Notes: generated by a model not told the origin, from the sequence alone. Shown: positions 1 to 9,929, counted from the stretch's first letter. The stretch: 64,000 bases of DNA from CAVWDU01 sp963840725 (GCA_963840725.1 CAWIZY010000015.1:1-64000), one strand, 5' to 3'. Numbers and translations: made by a program.

Positions 1-206
1 ACCCGGGTTATAATAACGCGATCACACACCCGCTGATTGGAAGCTGCATTCCCTGAATCCTTTTCATTCATGCCAACAGATCCTGAAGTATAAATATTGA
101 TCGTCCGGTTTAATTTTATCAAAGCGCTGAAAGTATACATTGCGCAGATTCTTGTAAACGATAACTGCTTTACGGTTTGACGTCACAGCTGGTTTGCAGA
201 TCAAGT

Positions 207-239
207 AAAAAGGCAGCCCGAAAGCTGCCGTTTTATTTT
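207..239 (-). terminator. rho-independent terminator, probably bidirectional
   Basis: A six-base-pair stem (GGCAGC/GCTGCC, 212-229) closes a CCGAAA loop. On the minus strand it is followed by five T (211-207), just after the stop of the Zn-ribbon gene at 256. On the plus strand it is followed by GTTTTATTTT, so it may also end transcription entering from the left. Bases 1-206 show no gene I can support. Confidence 0.75.
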
Positions 240-255
240 CAATTTACCGGGCATG

Positions 256-528
256 TTAACTTTCTTTACGCAACGGTGTAAACAGAAACGGAACCACTAT
301 CATCATGAAAAAACCGACAATGTTCAACGTCCATTCAAGTGTCTGGTTACTTACCAGCAGGGCCCCGAGCATCAAAACCGAACCAGGAATCATGGCAGCC
401 AACCATGACGGATAGCGAACACCTGAAGACTTCCCGCAAGCTTTACAGCTTGCCAGCAAACCGGGACTCAGTATCACCTTACGCAAGGGCGAGATACCCG
501 GTTTTCCGCAATGTGGGCAATTCAACAT
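256..528 (-). CDS. small Zn-ribbon, two-helix membrane protein
   Basis: A 90-residue protein. Two CxxC pairs (C4/C7 in CPHC and C28/C31 in CKAC) form a probable zinc ribbon facing the cytoplasm. Two hydrophobic helices follow at about residues 42-59 and 68-86, then a short basic tail (LRKES). The ATG at 528 begins MLNCPHCG. The reading frame is intact, and a clear terminator follows at 239-207. It belongs to a loose class of zinc-ribbon membrane proteins of unknown function. I cannot name a specific family, and no neighbour suggests a role. Confidence 0.6.
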   Translation of the reverse strand: MLNCPHCGKPGISPLRKVILSPGLLASCKACGKSSGVRYPSWLAAMIPGSVLMLGALLVSNQTLEWTLNIVGFFMMIVVPFLFTPLRKES

Positions 529-594
529 GGCTTTACCCCCTGAGAAAGCAATTCACACCCTGCATTCCCCCATCCGATACCTGTCAGAGCCAAG

Positions 595-613
595 AAAAAG
601 GGCCCGAGGGCCC
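595..613 (-). terminator. rho-independent terminator on the minus strand
   Basis: Two GGGCCC arms (608-613 and 600-605) with a two-base loop are followed on the minus strand by TTTTT (599-595). It lies 36 bases past the stop of the weak minus-strand reading frame at 649-921, which is the best support that this frame is a gene. Confidence 0.55.
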
Positions 614-648
614 AGTTGGAGGAGTAGCCTTGCAGTATTAATTCTTGG

Positions 649-921
649 TTATTGCGCCAAATGCTCGTATAAAACGATACCTCCGCAAGTCAGGGGGACT
701 ACGTACGGCCCTGCGGCAAAATGATTATCGCGTAAAAAAGCATTCGCAAATGCGTCCTGGGCCTGGCCATGCATTCTACTGAACTGCCGGTTAGAACTAC
801 TGCTGTTCGCTGCGGTCACGGGACACCGCCTGCAAAAATCGGCACCAGAGCCAATGGCCTTCGTAATGGCATCATACTGGCGCGAAATAGCCAGAAGCAT
901 CTGGACATATTTTACAAGCAA
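649..921 (-). CDS. hypothetical protein, uncertain
   Basis: A frame of up to 90 codons with a TTG at 921 and an ATG at 900 (MLLAISRQYD). No family is recognised. The N-terminal third looks like a normal amphipathic helix. The middle (CRRCPVTAANSSSSNRQ) looks like the product of a frame error. The terminator at 613-595 sits right behind the stop and is the main reason for listing it. It may be a fragment of a real gene or chance. Confidence 0.28.
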   Translation of the reverse strand: MLVKYVQMLLAISRQYDAITKAIGSGADFCRRCPVTAANSSSSNRQFSRMHGQAQDAFANAFLRDNHFAAGPYVVPLTCGGIVLYEHLAQ

Positions 922-1061
922 ATCTGTTTTTTATATCGGTTTTCCCTTATAGCCAATAAAATATCTTTGTGAAATAGTCAGTTAACTTAACAATAAGATA
1001 AACTGAAATATTGCGACAACAACTGGCACTAACTGAGCAATATCAGCACTCAGGATTGTTG

Positions 1062-2984
1062 ATGCATAGAGGCAGAATATCCTTGACTAACACCCCCTTC
1101 CCTTTCCTGCAGGCGGTCAATGCTCCGGTAGTCGTGATGGATCTGGATGCGAGGATTATCTGGCTCAACGAGGCAGGTGAAACGCTGTTTGGTTTTGCAA
1201 CCGAAGAACTGAAGGGCTCCTTTTTATGGGAGAACCTGATCGCACCGGATCACGCGAACACCGCACGAAGGCACTACACCTCTATTCCGGCGAGACAGTG
1301 CACGCTGAACATGCTGACAAAAAGTGGTGACGAGACACTGATGAAATGGAAAAACCAGTGGGTTTCCGACCCATGCGAGGAAACCGGCTATGTTGTGATG
1401 TCTGTAGCAAACGACAACCCGCCGGTAGACATGTTACGAGACGACACCCCGAATTTTCCTGCCGCAGAAAAAAGGACTTTGCGCTGAAGGAAAGCGAAAT
1501 TCGCTTTCAAACACTGTTCGATTCTGCGGCTGAGTTTATTTTTGTCATCGATCCTGAAGGAAGGATCATGCTAACCAACCGCTACGTCTCCGATCAGTCC
1601 GGTTATGAGCAACACGAAATTATTGGCCACAGCATCAAGGACTTTTTCACCGAAGAGTCAAAACATATTTGCGACTGTAATTTTCCAGGACTGCGGGAAC
1701 GGGGTCACAATCGTGCCGAAATTGAGTTTATCTGCAAAGACGGCCGCATTCTGCAGATGGAATGTTCAGCAACTGCGATTCCGGATAAAAACAACGAGTT
1801 CAGCAGCTTCCTTATCATTCAGCGAGATATAACCGAGCGCAAACGCTCGGCAGAAGCCCTGGCAGATAGCGAGAGGCGATTCCGGGCGATTTTCAATTCC
1901 ACCTTCCAGTTTATCGGCTTGTTGAATCCGGAAGGTATTTTACTGGAAGCGAACCAGGCTGCGCTGGATTTTGCCAATGCTTCCAATGAAGATGTCGTGG
2001 GCAGACCATTCTGGGAAACTCCATGGTGGTCTGGGTCTGAACAAGAACAGAGGCGCCTGAAAGAGTCCATTCGAACAGCCTCCCAGGGACACATGGTCCG
2101 TTATGAAACGACGCATGTTGGTGCAGAACGGCAAAATTGTCGACGTGGACTTTTCACTGAAACCAGTCAAGAACGAGCGAGGGGAAACACTGCTCATTAT
2201 CCCGGAGGGCAGGGATATTACCGAACGCAAAAAAGCTGAAGAGGCCGCGCAGCAGCACCAGCTAGAATCGGCCCGCTTTATGCGGCTGGGTCTTATGGGC
2301 GAGATGGCGGCAGGCATGGCACATGAATTAAACCAGCCTTTGGCTGCGCTTATCAGCTATTGTGGTACAGCACATTCGATACTAAGAGAACTCCCATCCA
2401 TACCGAAAGATCTCGTTGATATGCTGGAGCGTGCCACGGAGCAGGCCCACCGTGCCAGCGAGATAATCCAACACATTCGGCACTTCGTCAGTAAAGGCAG
2501 CGCAGACAAGCATTTGGTCGATATTGATCAGCTTATTATCGAAATGTCTGATTTTCTTGAGTGGGAATTACGGAACAGCAAGGTAGATATCACACTTGAG
2601 CTGGGCGGGCAGAACCGGAAAATAATGGCGAACAGCGTTCAGATTGAACAGGTGCTACTCAATCTTATTCGTAATAGCCTGGAAGCCATCCAGAATGCAG
2701 GGGCAAGCAATGGGCACCTTACGCTGGAAACCAGGCTGGTTGCTGGTGACACGATGCAAATAACAGTATCAGACAATGGACCCGGCGTTCCCGAGGACAT
2801 GCGTAGCTGTTTATTCGAACCCTTCCAGACCAGCAAAGAGAATGGGATGGGAATGGGATTATCGATCGGCCGTTCGATCATACAAGCCCACAACGGGAAA
2901 ATATGGTTAAATGAGAACCACAAGGACGGGACCTCGTTCCGCATAGAACTACCTGTAATTGACGATACCCATGACACAGCCTGA
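1062..2984 (+). CDS. PAS-domain sensor histidine kinase (frame-broken)
   Basis: An orthodox, apparently cytoplasmic sensor kinase. Three PAS domains can be read (from about 1098, 1500 and 1870; the last two end in typical DITERK linkers). They are followed by a dimerisation/phosphoacceptor helix of the FixL/DctB type, MAHELNQPLAAL, with the His codon at 2322. The ATPase domain shows an N box (LLNLIRNSLEAI), G1 (DNGPGVP) and G2 (MGMGLSIG). No transmembrane segment is visible. The frame breaks at an A-run near 1470 and again near 2125; both breaks join cleanly across frames, so I infer sequence errors. The ATG at 1062 follows AGGA; a TTG at 1011 is an alternative. Its stop overlaps the response regulator start, giving a classic two-component operon. 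Confidence 0.85.
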
Positions 2985-3597
2985 TAAGCATATTTCTGGT
3001 GGACGATGATAATGCAGTGCGTCATGCGCTGAAACTGTATCTTGAACGGGAAAATATTGTTGTCCACGACTACCCTTCAGCTGAAGCCTTGCTCGAAAAT
3101 ATTCGATAATGATGATGCCAGTCTGCTTGTTCTGGATATCCGTATGGAAGGCATGTCCGGCCTTGAACTTCAGTCTGAACTGAAATCACGCAATCTGGAC
3201 TTGCCGATTATATTTATAACCGGTCACGGAAACGTTCAGAGTTCCGTGTCAGCAATGAAAGAAGGCGCAGCGGACTTCATTGAAAAACCTTTTGAAAACG
3301 AAAAACTGCTTGAAAGCATTCAGCAAACTTTCAGGAGAAAAACAAAACAAAAGAAGCTGAACGCATAAAAGCTTGTACTAACAAAAAAGTTTCGAAAGCC
3401 TGACCCCACGTGAGCGGGAAGTGATGGAATACGTCGTGGATGGCGTATCAAACAAACAAATGGCGACACTACTTGGCGTCAGTGACAGTACAATTGAGGT
3501 ACATCGGTCCAGGGTAATGACGAAAATGTCAGCGTCGTCCCTGCCGGAACTGGTGCGTATGTCTGTCACGCTGGGATTTAATACGACCCGGCGTTAA
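2971..3597 (+). CDS. FixJ/TtrR-type response regulator (frame-broken)
   Basis: Receiver domain (VDDDNAVRHALKLYLERE, acceptor Asp codon at 3135 in LLVLDIRMEG, then IIFITGHGN and the Lys in DFIEKPF) joined to a LuxR-type helix-turn-helix (LTPREREVMEYV, then NKQMATLLGVSDSTIEVHRS). The length of about 208 residues fits FixJ-type regulators. Frame breaks lie near 2990, 3105 and 3370 (A-rich), all joining cleanly. The ATG at 2971 lies 14 bases inside the kinase gene, so translation is probably coupled. The regulator should be phosphorylated by the upstream PAS kinase and activate transcription. No target promoter can be named from the sequence. Confidence 0.85.
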
Positions 3598-3825
3598 CGG
3601 GTATGCAGCCAAGCGGAGAAACGTTCCGGCAGCATGGCATGCTGTTGCAATGATACGTGCGGCAGCGTTTTCGGGGCCAAACTCTGCATCGCTCTAGTTT
3701 TTGATGGCTATCAATGCAAATTTAACAGAATCCTGTATAAATATTATTGAGGGAAGAAGTGAGAGTTTGTCGCAAGGATGTCGGCTAAATGCGGAACGCT
3801 CTGTTGATGAGCAAGGAGGTGTGTG

Positions 3826-4303
3826 ATGGCAACTCAAGTTCCCGTTAAGAAATCCCGTCAATCGCCTGCCGGTGGGTTGGTGCGGCCGCCGAGCATGTTT
3901 GAAGAAATGGAACGCTGGATGGAAGGGATGTTACCCGAAAAATGGGGAGCACCATTCCACTTCAATCGCAGTGTTGCCGAGTTTGGACCGCAGGTTGACC
4001 TGATTGATCGCGAGGCGGAAGTTGTTCTTCGTGCTGCAGTTCCCGGATTCGACAAGGCGGACATCGAGGTATCCGCTACTGATAACACTGTAACTATTCG
4101 TGGCAAGACCCGCGAAGAGCACAAGGAAGAGGAAGGCGAGTACTTATCACCGCGAAATTCGTACAGAAGATTTTCTGCGCACAATCCGCCTGCCCTGCTT
4201 TGTTGATGACAGCAAGGCCAGGGCAACTTTCAAGCAAGGAATGCTGGAAGTCGTGCTGCCGAAGATTGAAGAAAATAAACGGCACGCGGTAGAGATCGAA
4301 TAA
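3826..4303 (+). CDS. Hsp20/alpha-crystallin small heat shock protein (frame-broken)
   Basis: An ATP-independent holdase chaperone of about 158 residues. The N-terminal arm (FEEMERWMEGMLPE) leads to the alpha-crystallin domain: VDLIDREAEVVLRAAVPGF, ITIRGKTR-like strands, and the A-x-x-x-x-G-M-L-E-V-V-L-P-K signature near 4225-4260. An extra T near 4144 shifts the frame inside EGEYYHREIR; downstream the family resumes to the stop at 4303. AAGGAGG (3813-3819) sits six bases before the ATG at 3826, so the GTG at 3823 is not the start. The 228 bases upstream hold no gene, and I see no convincing sigma-32 promoter there. Confidence 0.85.
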
Positions 4304-4350
4304 GATATAGTTGCGGAAACAATACCGGCATAGGAAGTGTCGGTTCCGAG

Positions 4351-4374
4351 CCCTGCTTCCCCGGGGAAGCAGGG
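4351..4374 (+). terminator. perfect 12+12 palindrome, possible terminator of hsp20
   Basis: CCCTGCTTCCCC is followed immediately by its exact reverse complement, giving a hairpin with at most a four-base turn, 48 bases after the hsp20 stop. The following bases (TGGTGTTCTGTTT) are only moderately T-rich, so termination is plausible but not certain. A protein-binding palindrome is the alternative. Confidence 0.45.
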
Positions 4375-4422
4375 TGGTGTTCTGTTTACTCCAGTCGGGC
4401 ATATTGTTTCATGGAGGAAACA

Positions 4423-4852
4423 ATGCATCATCGAATCAACTGTCAATTAATCACTCATCTTATAGCAGCCTGCTGTAACATTTTCGCGGTAGATGCCGCA
4501 GACATACCGTTGTCGCAAAGATAATGGTCACGTCAGTTATCAGCAGATTCGTTGCCACCAGAACAGCAGACCGCTGTCAATCAGACAAAGCCGAACAGGC
4601 TCGAGTGGATTACGCAGCGGCGAGCGGGCACTGCTGGGCAAGTACCAAAAAAGAGACACAAGAGGAACCCCGAAACCACAGGGCGAAAACTCTACCGCTA
4701 TAACAAAAATGAATCCTGCCGAACCAGAAAAACACAGCTTGGATAAGGTAAAAGAAAAGCTGCGAAGGGGTTATAACATCAAGGAAGGCGACAGGCTGCA
4801 TCAACAGCGTAGCGACCACGAGGACTACTTGCGTCAGTTTTGCTCGCGCTAA
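4423..4852 (+). CDS. DUF4124-type exported protein (frame-broken)
   Basis: The ATG at 4423 follows GGAGGA (4413-4418). A hydrophobic signal peptide ends near AVDAAD, followed by a DUF4124-like stretch (TYRCRKDNGHVSYQQ). The C-terminal part, RRGYNIKEGDRLHQQRSDHE to FCSR, is rich in Arg and Glu, as in the longer DUF4124 proteins of gammaproteobacteria. The frame breaks near 4500, and the middle section (about 4555-4700) cannot be assigned to one frame with confidence. It is expected to be periplasmic. The molecular role of DUF4124 is unknown. Confidence 0.6.
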
Positions 4853-4987
4853 ACAGCAGGGCTACCTGACGGGATCCGCGATTAACTTGCGCAAGGCCCA
4901 AACCGCAGGCATGGCACAGCCACTCAGGCTGGTGTCCGGTAGTGTCTACGCAAAAACGGATCAACCAAACCGGAATGCAAATTTAGA

Positions 4988-5275
4988 CTATTTCTTTCCG
5001 CCACCACCCCCGGCCTGAAAGCCGGCAGGTGCCTGTCCATAATCGCCTTCACTGAAGAAAAAACCTTTCATATGTTTTTCGATCAGCTCCATGCTCTGCG
5101 GATCAGCCGTACTCAGACCATTTTCGTTAATAATGGTCGTCAGACGTTCAAGCCATTGTTTCCACCCTTCCTTGGACACGTTCTCGTATATTCGCATCCC
5201 AAGTTCACCCGGGTGTGGCGGTTTATCCAGACCTTCCGACTCGACTTTCAATACCACGCACTGCACTGTTCTCAT
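4988..5275 (-). CDS. yggX: YggX, Fe(II)-trafficking / oxidative damage protection protein
   Basis: Intact, about 95 residues, with the family's diagnostic stretches: RTVQCVVLKVESEGLD, PPHPGELGMRIYENVSKEGW, WLERLTTIINENGLS and a C-terminal MKGFFFSEGDYGQAP. YggX is a small cytosolic protein linked to protection of Fe-S clusters and iron traffic. Three Met codons run in tandem (5281, 5278, 5275); the third matches the family start. The Gly-rich tail (AGGGGGKK) is a little unusual. The radical SAM gene upstream on the same strand ends 17 bases before this start, so the two are probably cotranscribed, an Fe-S-related pair. Confidence 0.93.
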   Translation of the reverse strand: MRTVQCVVLKVESEGLDKPPHPGELGMRIYENVSKEGWKQWLERLTTIINENGLSTADPQSMELIEKHMKGFFFSEGDYGQAPAGFQAGGGGGKK

Positions 5276-5291
5276 CATCACAAACCTGTGT

Positions 5292-6324
5292 TTATGGTTT
5301 AATTGCCGCGTCCTGCTCGTACTTTTTCAGCAACACGCCTTCTTCACCGCAACAATTTGCGGCGCATTTCTTCACCTGGTGCACCTCGTCACTGCCGGCA
5401 TTCAGGTAGAACTCAACAGGCCGGTTCTCCTTCGCACAGTCGCAACCCTTGTCATTATACACGTAAACATTTTCCAGCCCGGCGCGCTCGGCAGCATCTC
5501 TCGCTGCGAAAAGCGTTGCCTCAGGTGTTGGCGGCACATCACTGAGTTTGTAGGCAGGGAAAAACCGGGTGATATGCCAGGGACTGGCCTTACCAAGGTT
5601 ATCACGCACCCAGCAGGCAATCGCGTAATGCTCCTCCGGGTCATCGTTTTTCCCGGGAATGATATTGGTGCGCGTTTCCACATGTATTCCGAGCTCATGC
5701 GCTTTCTTTATAGAGTGCAATACCTTCTCAACTCTGGCAGGCTGGCAAATATCCCTGTAGAAACTCATCACTCATACTTTTGATATCCGAGCACAGTACA
5801 TCAATATGTGGTGCCGCCAACTCCAGCGCTTCATCGGTCACAAAACTGTTCGACACATAGACGGTATAGAGCCCGGCCTGATGAGCCAGCTCGGCCACAT
5901 CGATCACGTACTCAAGCCATACCGCGGGTTCGGAATATGTAAATGCTATACCTTGAACTCCAGCTCGCACAGCCGTATCGACCAGCGACTGAGCAGGCAC
6001 CCATGCCTCGTGTGACTCACCACGCGCCAGCTCGTCAAGAGCATTCACACCCCAGGAAATCTCCAGATTGTGGCAACCACCACAACGAAAACTGCAGCCG
6101 TAGCTGCCTACCGACATTACCCGGGTGCCCGGGCGATAGTGCCGAACCGGTTTGTCTTCAATCGCATCAATATCGATGGACGACAGTATACCGTAGGAGA
6201 GGTTATACAGCGTGCCATTACGATTAACATGCGCCTGACAGAAACCCCGCTGCCCATGGCCGATCTTGCAACGCCACAGGCAGAGATGGCAGCGGGTAGT
6301 GCCGTTGTCCAGCTTTTCCTGCAA
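5292..6324 (-). CDS. amrS: AmmeMemoRadiSam-type radical SAM enzyme (frame-broken)
   Basis: About 343 residues. The N-terminus has extra cysteines (CHLCLWRC, then GFC; C12, C15, C19, C29), followed by the radical SAM CxxxCxxC loop (C77, C81, C84 in YGCSFRCGGCHNLEIS) and a PflA-like barrel with the C-terminal portion KNDDPEEHYAIACWVRDNL and ITRFFPAYKLSDVPPTPE. One extra base after GAG near 5763 shifts the frame; the halves join as MSDEFYRDICQPARVE. The family is usually encoded near Memo and AMMECR1 genes, which are absent here. The substrate is not established. The gene lies directly upstream of yggX. Confidence 0.85.
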
Positions 6325-6470
6325 GCGGGTCTCGACGAGTTGGTATTGTTGTGGGAGCAGTCAAAATAGTGGTCCTGAAATCACAGAGGAGCGATGAGTT
6401 TAGCATACCCGCTCATTAGCGGAGTACTTTGAGCCGTGGCCCGGCAGCAATCCTGCGCTGAGTGACCTTA

Positions 6471-6974
6471 TTAGCCCGTGCGGCACAGATTGACAATTTT
6501 TCGGATATGCATATCCGCAGCGAAGGCTCGCTCATCTGCCTCGCGCAGTCGCCTGCAAACCTCCCGCGCCATATTCATGCGCAGCAACATCAGCTGATCC
6601 GCATCATGCTGATAGAGCTGGTAGAGGTTTTTATCGGAAATCTCAATTGCGCAGGAACGCTCAACAGCGAGCGATGACGTGTTACGTGGCTGCAGATCGA
6701 TTAAGGCAACCTGCCCAAAGCAGTCTCCCTTGTTCAGGGACTTGAGCCTGAAATCATGGCCTTGCCAGCGCTTGAGTAATTGCACCTTGCCACTTTCGAG
6801 AACAAACAGTGAACTCGCCGCGTCATGTTTCGCGGTAGAAATACTCGCCCGCCGGCCCGGCTTACATGGCCTGGCCATGATCCAGTAAAAAATTCAGCTG
6901 TCCTCGCGCATACCGCCGAAGATGGGCATAGCCTGAAGCAGATGAAATTCCCGTTCCTGCGCGATACACTCCAT
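6471..6974 (-). CDS. cyclic-nucleotide-binding domain protein without HTH (frame-broken)
   Basis: A Crp/EPAC-type beta-roll: SSLFVLESGKVQLL, LKSLNKGDCFGQVALID, and the phosphate-binding PRNTSSLAVERSC stretch. A helical tail (MREVCRRL-like, then ERAFAADMHIRK) has no helix-turn-helix, so this is a stand-alone cNMP-binding or regulatory protein, not a Crp-type activator. The ATG at 6974 follows GGAGG and gives MECIAQEREFHLLQAMPIFGGM. Frame breaks near 6895 and 6870 separate this start from the core and join well by family logic. The typical E-R ligand pair of cAMP binders is not clear, so ligand binding is an inference. Confidence 0.65.
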
Positions 6975-7077
6975 CAGGCACACCTCCGTTACAGCCTCGT
7001 TCCGAAGCCGTTCTTCACTCTTAATATAGCCCGCTTACACTGCCTATCAAGCAGGTAAAACCGTGCTGAATACAAGG

Positions 7078-7224
7078 ATGATTTTCATTCCGGAGCACAC
7101 TGGAGATGTTCGCTCAATGGCCGCATCCGATAAACCAGGCACCGAAGCAGCGCCGGCAACCGCTCCGCCGATGCCGGACAAGCCTGTCTATGCCGACCTG
7201 GCGGCGGAAGACAAACAGAAGTGA
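7078..7224 (+). CDS. small Ala/Pro-rich hypothetical protein
   Basis: A 48-residue frame from the ATG at 7078 (or an internal ATG at 7117) to 7224. The composition (TEAAPATAPPMPDKPVYADL) is that of a flexible, acidic linker-like peptide. There is no homology I recognise and the ribosome site (ACAAGG) is poor. It sits 65 bases before the DUF5329 gene on the same strand. It may be the tail of a gene whose 5' part is frame-shifted. Confidence 0.3.
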   Translation: MIFIPEHTGDVRSMAASDKPGTEAAPATAPPMPDKPVYADLAAEDKQK

Positions 7225-7289
7225 CAGAAAGATTAGACCTGGCACCTGATAATTTGGCATGCTGTGCGCAGCACTCCGAGGCTTTTTTC

Positions 7290-7699
7290 ATGACCAGCAG
7301 GTATTTTCACAGGCAGATAGTCGCGGTACTGGCTATAACGGCTGGTCTGTTTTTCTGCGTGTTCACGCCATTCAGCAATGCCAAACCGACAGAACCGGTC
7401 GTCGAAGAAACCATCCAGCATCTGCTGGACTATGTTACCCATTCAGACCTAATCTTTATCCGTAACTCCGGAGAATATACCGCACAGCAAGCTTCTGAGC
7501 ACATGCAAAAGAAATATGACACTTCAGGGATGAAATAAGACAGCGGAACAGTTTATCGAGCTGTGTGCTACCCGTAGCCTGCTCAGCGGGAAACCCTATC
7601 TGGTCATTAACAGGCACGGCGAAACACTGCAACACCGGCGAATGGCTGACTGCCGGGTTGAAGGCCTACCGAAATAACCTCTCAGGTCGGGCGCGCTAG
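7290..7699 (+). CDS. DUF5329-like exported protein (frame-broken)
   Basis: The ATG at 7290 gives a clear signal peptide (QIVAVLAITAGLFFCVF, cut near SNA-KP). The mature part, VEETIQHLLDYV, LIFIRNSGEYTAQQASEHM, AEQFIELCATRSLLSGKPY and GEWLTAGLKAY, follows the pattern of small periplasmic DUF5329 proteins. Frame breaks near 7535 and 7630 each join to the next family block. The stop at 7697-7699 abuts the GTG of the next gene, so the two form an operon. Function is unknown. Confidence 0.6.
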
Positions 7700-8632
7700 G
7701 TGAGACCGTTTTTTTCAAGAGGCGTTCATTTCACTGGCAGGTTACTTTTGCTGATCCTGTTTTTGCCTTCCTGCGCAACAACCAACCTCCATTCGACGCC
7801 AGCCGTGCAGTCTTTTCAGTACCCGGATAATCATGATCAGAATTTTCAACCCACAGACCAATCGGTCCTGAGGGTGATGACGCTGAATATAGCCCATGGC
7901 CGTGGCACCGGTTTTCATCAACTGCTGCAGCACACCGGCCAGACCAGGAATAATCTGGATAGTGTTGCTACGCTACTGAATGACACGGCACCGGATATCA
8001 TAGCGCTTCAGGAAGCCGATGGCCCTTCGTTCTGGAGCGGCAATTTCAACCACATTGAATACCTTGCGCGCCGCAGCCAATTTTCCCATGCTGTCCAGGC
8101 AGCGCATGTCGATGCTATGGGACTTTCCTATGGCACGGCATTGATGTCACGCCTGGATCTTTCCAATCCTCAGGCCGTTACTTTTGATCCATCGCTGTCG
8201 CCTGTACCCAAGGGGTTTGTCGTATCGACAATAAACTGGCCTGGACAAAGGGATCTGAATATTGACGTGATATCTGTGCATCTGGATTTCATGAGCAGGT
8301 CGATTCGAAGCAAACAGACCGAGGAACTCATCGAAGTGGTGCGCGCCAGGAATAATCCCTTGATTATCATGGGAGACCTGAACAGCGAATGGCATCAACA
8401 GGGCTCTGCAACGCGACAGCTGGTCGACGAACTCGGGCTTACCGCATTCCAGCCGCTGAACGCTGAACTGGTAACCTTTCCTGCTCTTGATGAGCGTCTG
8501 GACTGGATTCTTGTATCTTCCGGTCTCGAGTTCCACTCTCACAAGACAATAGGCAATGGCATATCCGACCATCGCGGCGTAGTTGCAGAGATCGTTCTGT
8601 CCGGTTGGCACCTCTGGTCAGCATCTCGCTGA
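7700..8632 (+). CDS. endonuclease/exonuclease/phosphatase-fold lipoprotein
   Basis: Intact, 310 residues, GTG start directly abutting the previous stop. A signal peptide with lipobox (LILFLPSC) predicts a lipid-anchored periplasmic or surface protein. EEP-fold motifs are present in order: VMTLNIAHGRG, IIALQEAD, ISVHLDF, IIMGDLNSEW and the C-terminal SDHRGVVAEI, which together supply the metal ligands and catalytic His/Asp. The substrate could be a nucleic acid, phosphoinositide or sphingomyelin-like lipid; EEP lipoproteins are diverse and I cannot choose. Confidence 0.85.
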   Translation: MRPFFSRGVHFTGRLLLLILFLPSCATTNLHSTPAVQSFQYPDNHDQNFQPTDQSVLRVMTLNIAHGRGTGFHQLLQHTGQTRNNLDSVATLLNDTAPDIIALQEADGPSFWSGNFNHIEYLARRSQFSHAVQAAHVDAMGLSYGTALMSRLDLSNPQAVTFDPSLSPVPKGFVVSTINWPGQRDLNIDVISVHLDFMSRSIRSKQTEELIEVVRARNNPLIIMGDLNSEWHQQGSATRQLVDELGLTAFQPLNAELVTFPALDERLDWILVSSGLEFHSHKTIGNGISDHRGVVAEIVLSGWHLWSASR

Positions 8633-8763
8633 CACCGGGAATTTGTCATTAGCCGGGAGGCATGCACTGGTCACAGCTTGGTGCTCGCTTGCAGTAACCG
8701 GGTTAAGTGGATAGTCTGTTTTCCTGGAGAATTATTGAGCTGACTTCCACAGGAAAAGTAAAA

Positions 8764-8998
8764 ATGCTACGTAAAGAAATTGTCGCTGTCTGTTTCACCC
8801 TGCTGGTTACCGTGCAAACAGGCTGCAGCAATCCACATAAAGAAGCCGCCAGGGCATCGACAGCTGCGTCGAATGCAGAGGCACAAGTTCATAGCGAAAA
8901 AGCGAAGATACTTGAGGATTACCGGAAGTGCCTGAACAAAAACAAGATCCGACGAGTCGGCATGTGCCGGTTACAAAAAAGCCCTCGACTCAATGTAA
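8764..8998 (+). CDS. small lipoprotein (frame-broken near the end)
   Basis: The ATG at 8764 opens a lipoprotein signal (VCFTLLVTVQTGC, with Cys as the lipidation site) followed by an Ala/Glu-rich helix (KEAARASTAASNAEAQVHSE). A shift near 8950 converts the tail to SDESACAGYKKALDSM with a stop at 8998, which reads more naturally than the long out-of-frame extension to 9069. About 77 residues. The helix could be an Lpp-like coiled coil. Function unknown. Confidence 0.5.
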
Positions 8999-9057
8999 AC
9001 CTTTTAGCGAGCCGGTTTACAACAAACACCAGTTTTAGCTGTTCCCCGTCCCTGCCA

Positions 9058-9080
9058 ACCTCTCCCTGAACGGGAGAGGT
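9058..9080. repeat. 9-bp inverted repeat hairpin
   Basis: ACCTCTCCC and GGGAGAGGT flank a TGAAC loop in the 192-base gap before pcm. There is no T-run, so a terminator is unlikely. The motif resembles the common CTCTCCC-x-GGGAGAG hairpins scattered through many bacterial genomes. Confidence 0.5.
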
Positions 9081-9190
9081 AGTGCCCCCTGCCAAAGCCC
9101 TGCATCCGGTAATGCGGAGCAATACCGCTGCCGCTCTTCAAGTCATCGTCTACACTTAAAACAGCAAACCCGGTTACAACAGGAAGAGAG

Positions 9191-9928
9191 ATGTCATACC
9201 CGCACCAGGTATTGCTGGGAAGTTGATATTGCTGCTTTTACTTTCATCTGCAGCAGCGGGAGACGAGTACATACAAGCCCGCCAGCACCTCGTTGAAGTT
9301 ATAGAACAGGATGTGATCAGAACCAGCCTCTACCTTGACTATGAGGCACTGGATCCGCGGGTAATGGTGCGATGCGCAAGGTGCCCACGACACGAATTTG
9401 TGCCACTCGATCAACGCCTCACGCTTATGCAAACCGGCCCTTGCCGATCGGTTATGGACAAACAATCTCGCAGCCCTATATCGTCGCCCTGATGAGCGAC
9501 CTGATTAAACCGCAGCCTGATGACCGTGTACTGGAGCTCGGCACCGGTTCAGGCTACCAGGCCGCCATACTGGCTGAACTCACCGCACAGGTCTACAGCA
9601 TTGAAATCATCGAGACACTGGGCAAACAGGCCGCTGAACGCCTGTCAGGACTGGGGTACGACAATGTGACCGTTCGTATCGGCGACGGTTATTATGGCTG
9701 GGAAGAGCACGCTCCCTTCGATGCAATCGTAGTGACAGCCGCCGCCAGCCATATACCGCCACCACTGATGGCCCAGTTGAAGCCCGGCGGTCTCATGGTC
9801 ATCCCTGTCGGCAGCCGATTCCTCACCCAGCAACTGGTAGCTGATCGAGAAACGGACCGGGTGGAGAGCTCGTTACCCGGCAGGTTTTACCGGTAAAATT
9901 CGTCCCACTCACCGGGGAACACAATTAG
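9191..9928 (+). CDS. pcm: protein-L-isoaspartate O-methyltransferase, probably exported (frame-broken)
   Basis: Pcm methylates isoaspartyl residues in damaged proteins using SAM. Diagnostic blocks: RHEFVPLDQR, PLPIGYGQTISQPYIVA, motif I VLELGTGSGYQAAILAEL, VRIGDGYYGWEEHAPFDAI and LKPGGLMVIPVG. The ATG at 9191 (GGAAGAG before it) gives a hydrophobic leader (LILLLLLSSAAAGDEY), suggesting a periplasmic form, as seen in some proteobacteria. Frame breaks near 9225, 9370, 9390-9415 and 9850-9870; in the last frame the end reads VTRQVLPVKFVPLTGE, as expected. The following membrane protein starts within a few bases. Confidence 0.85.
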
Positions 9929-9929
9929 C

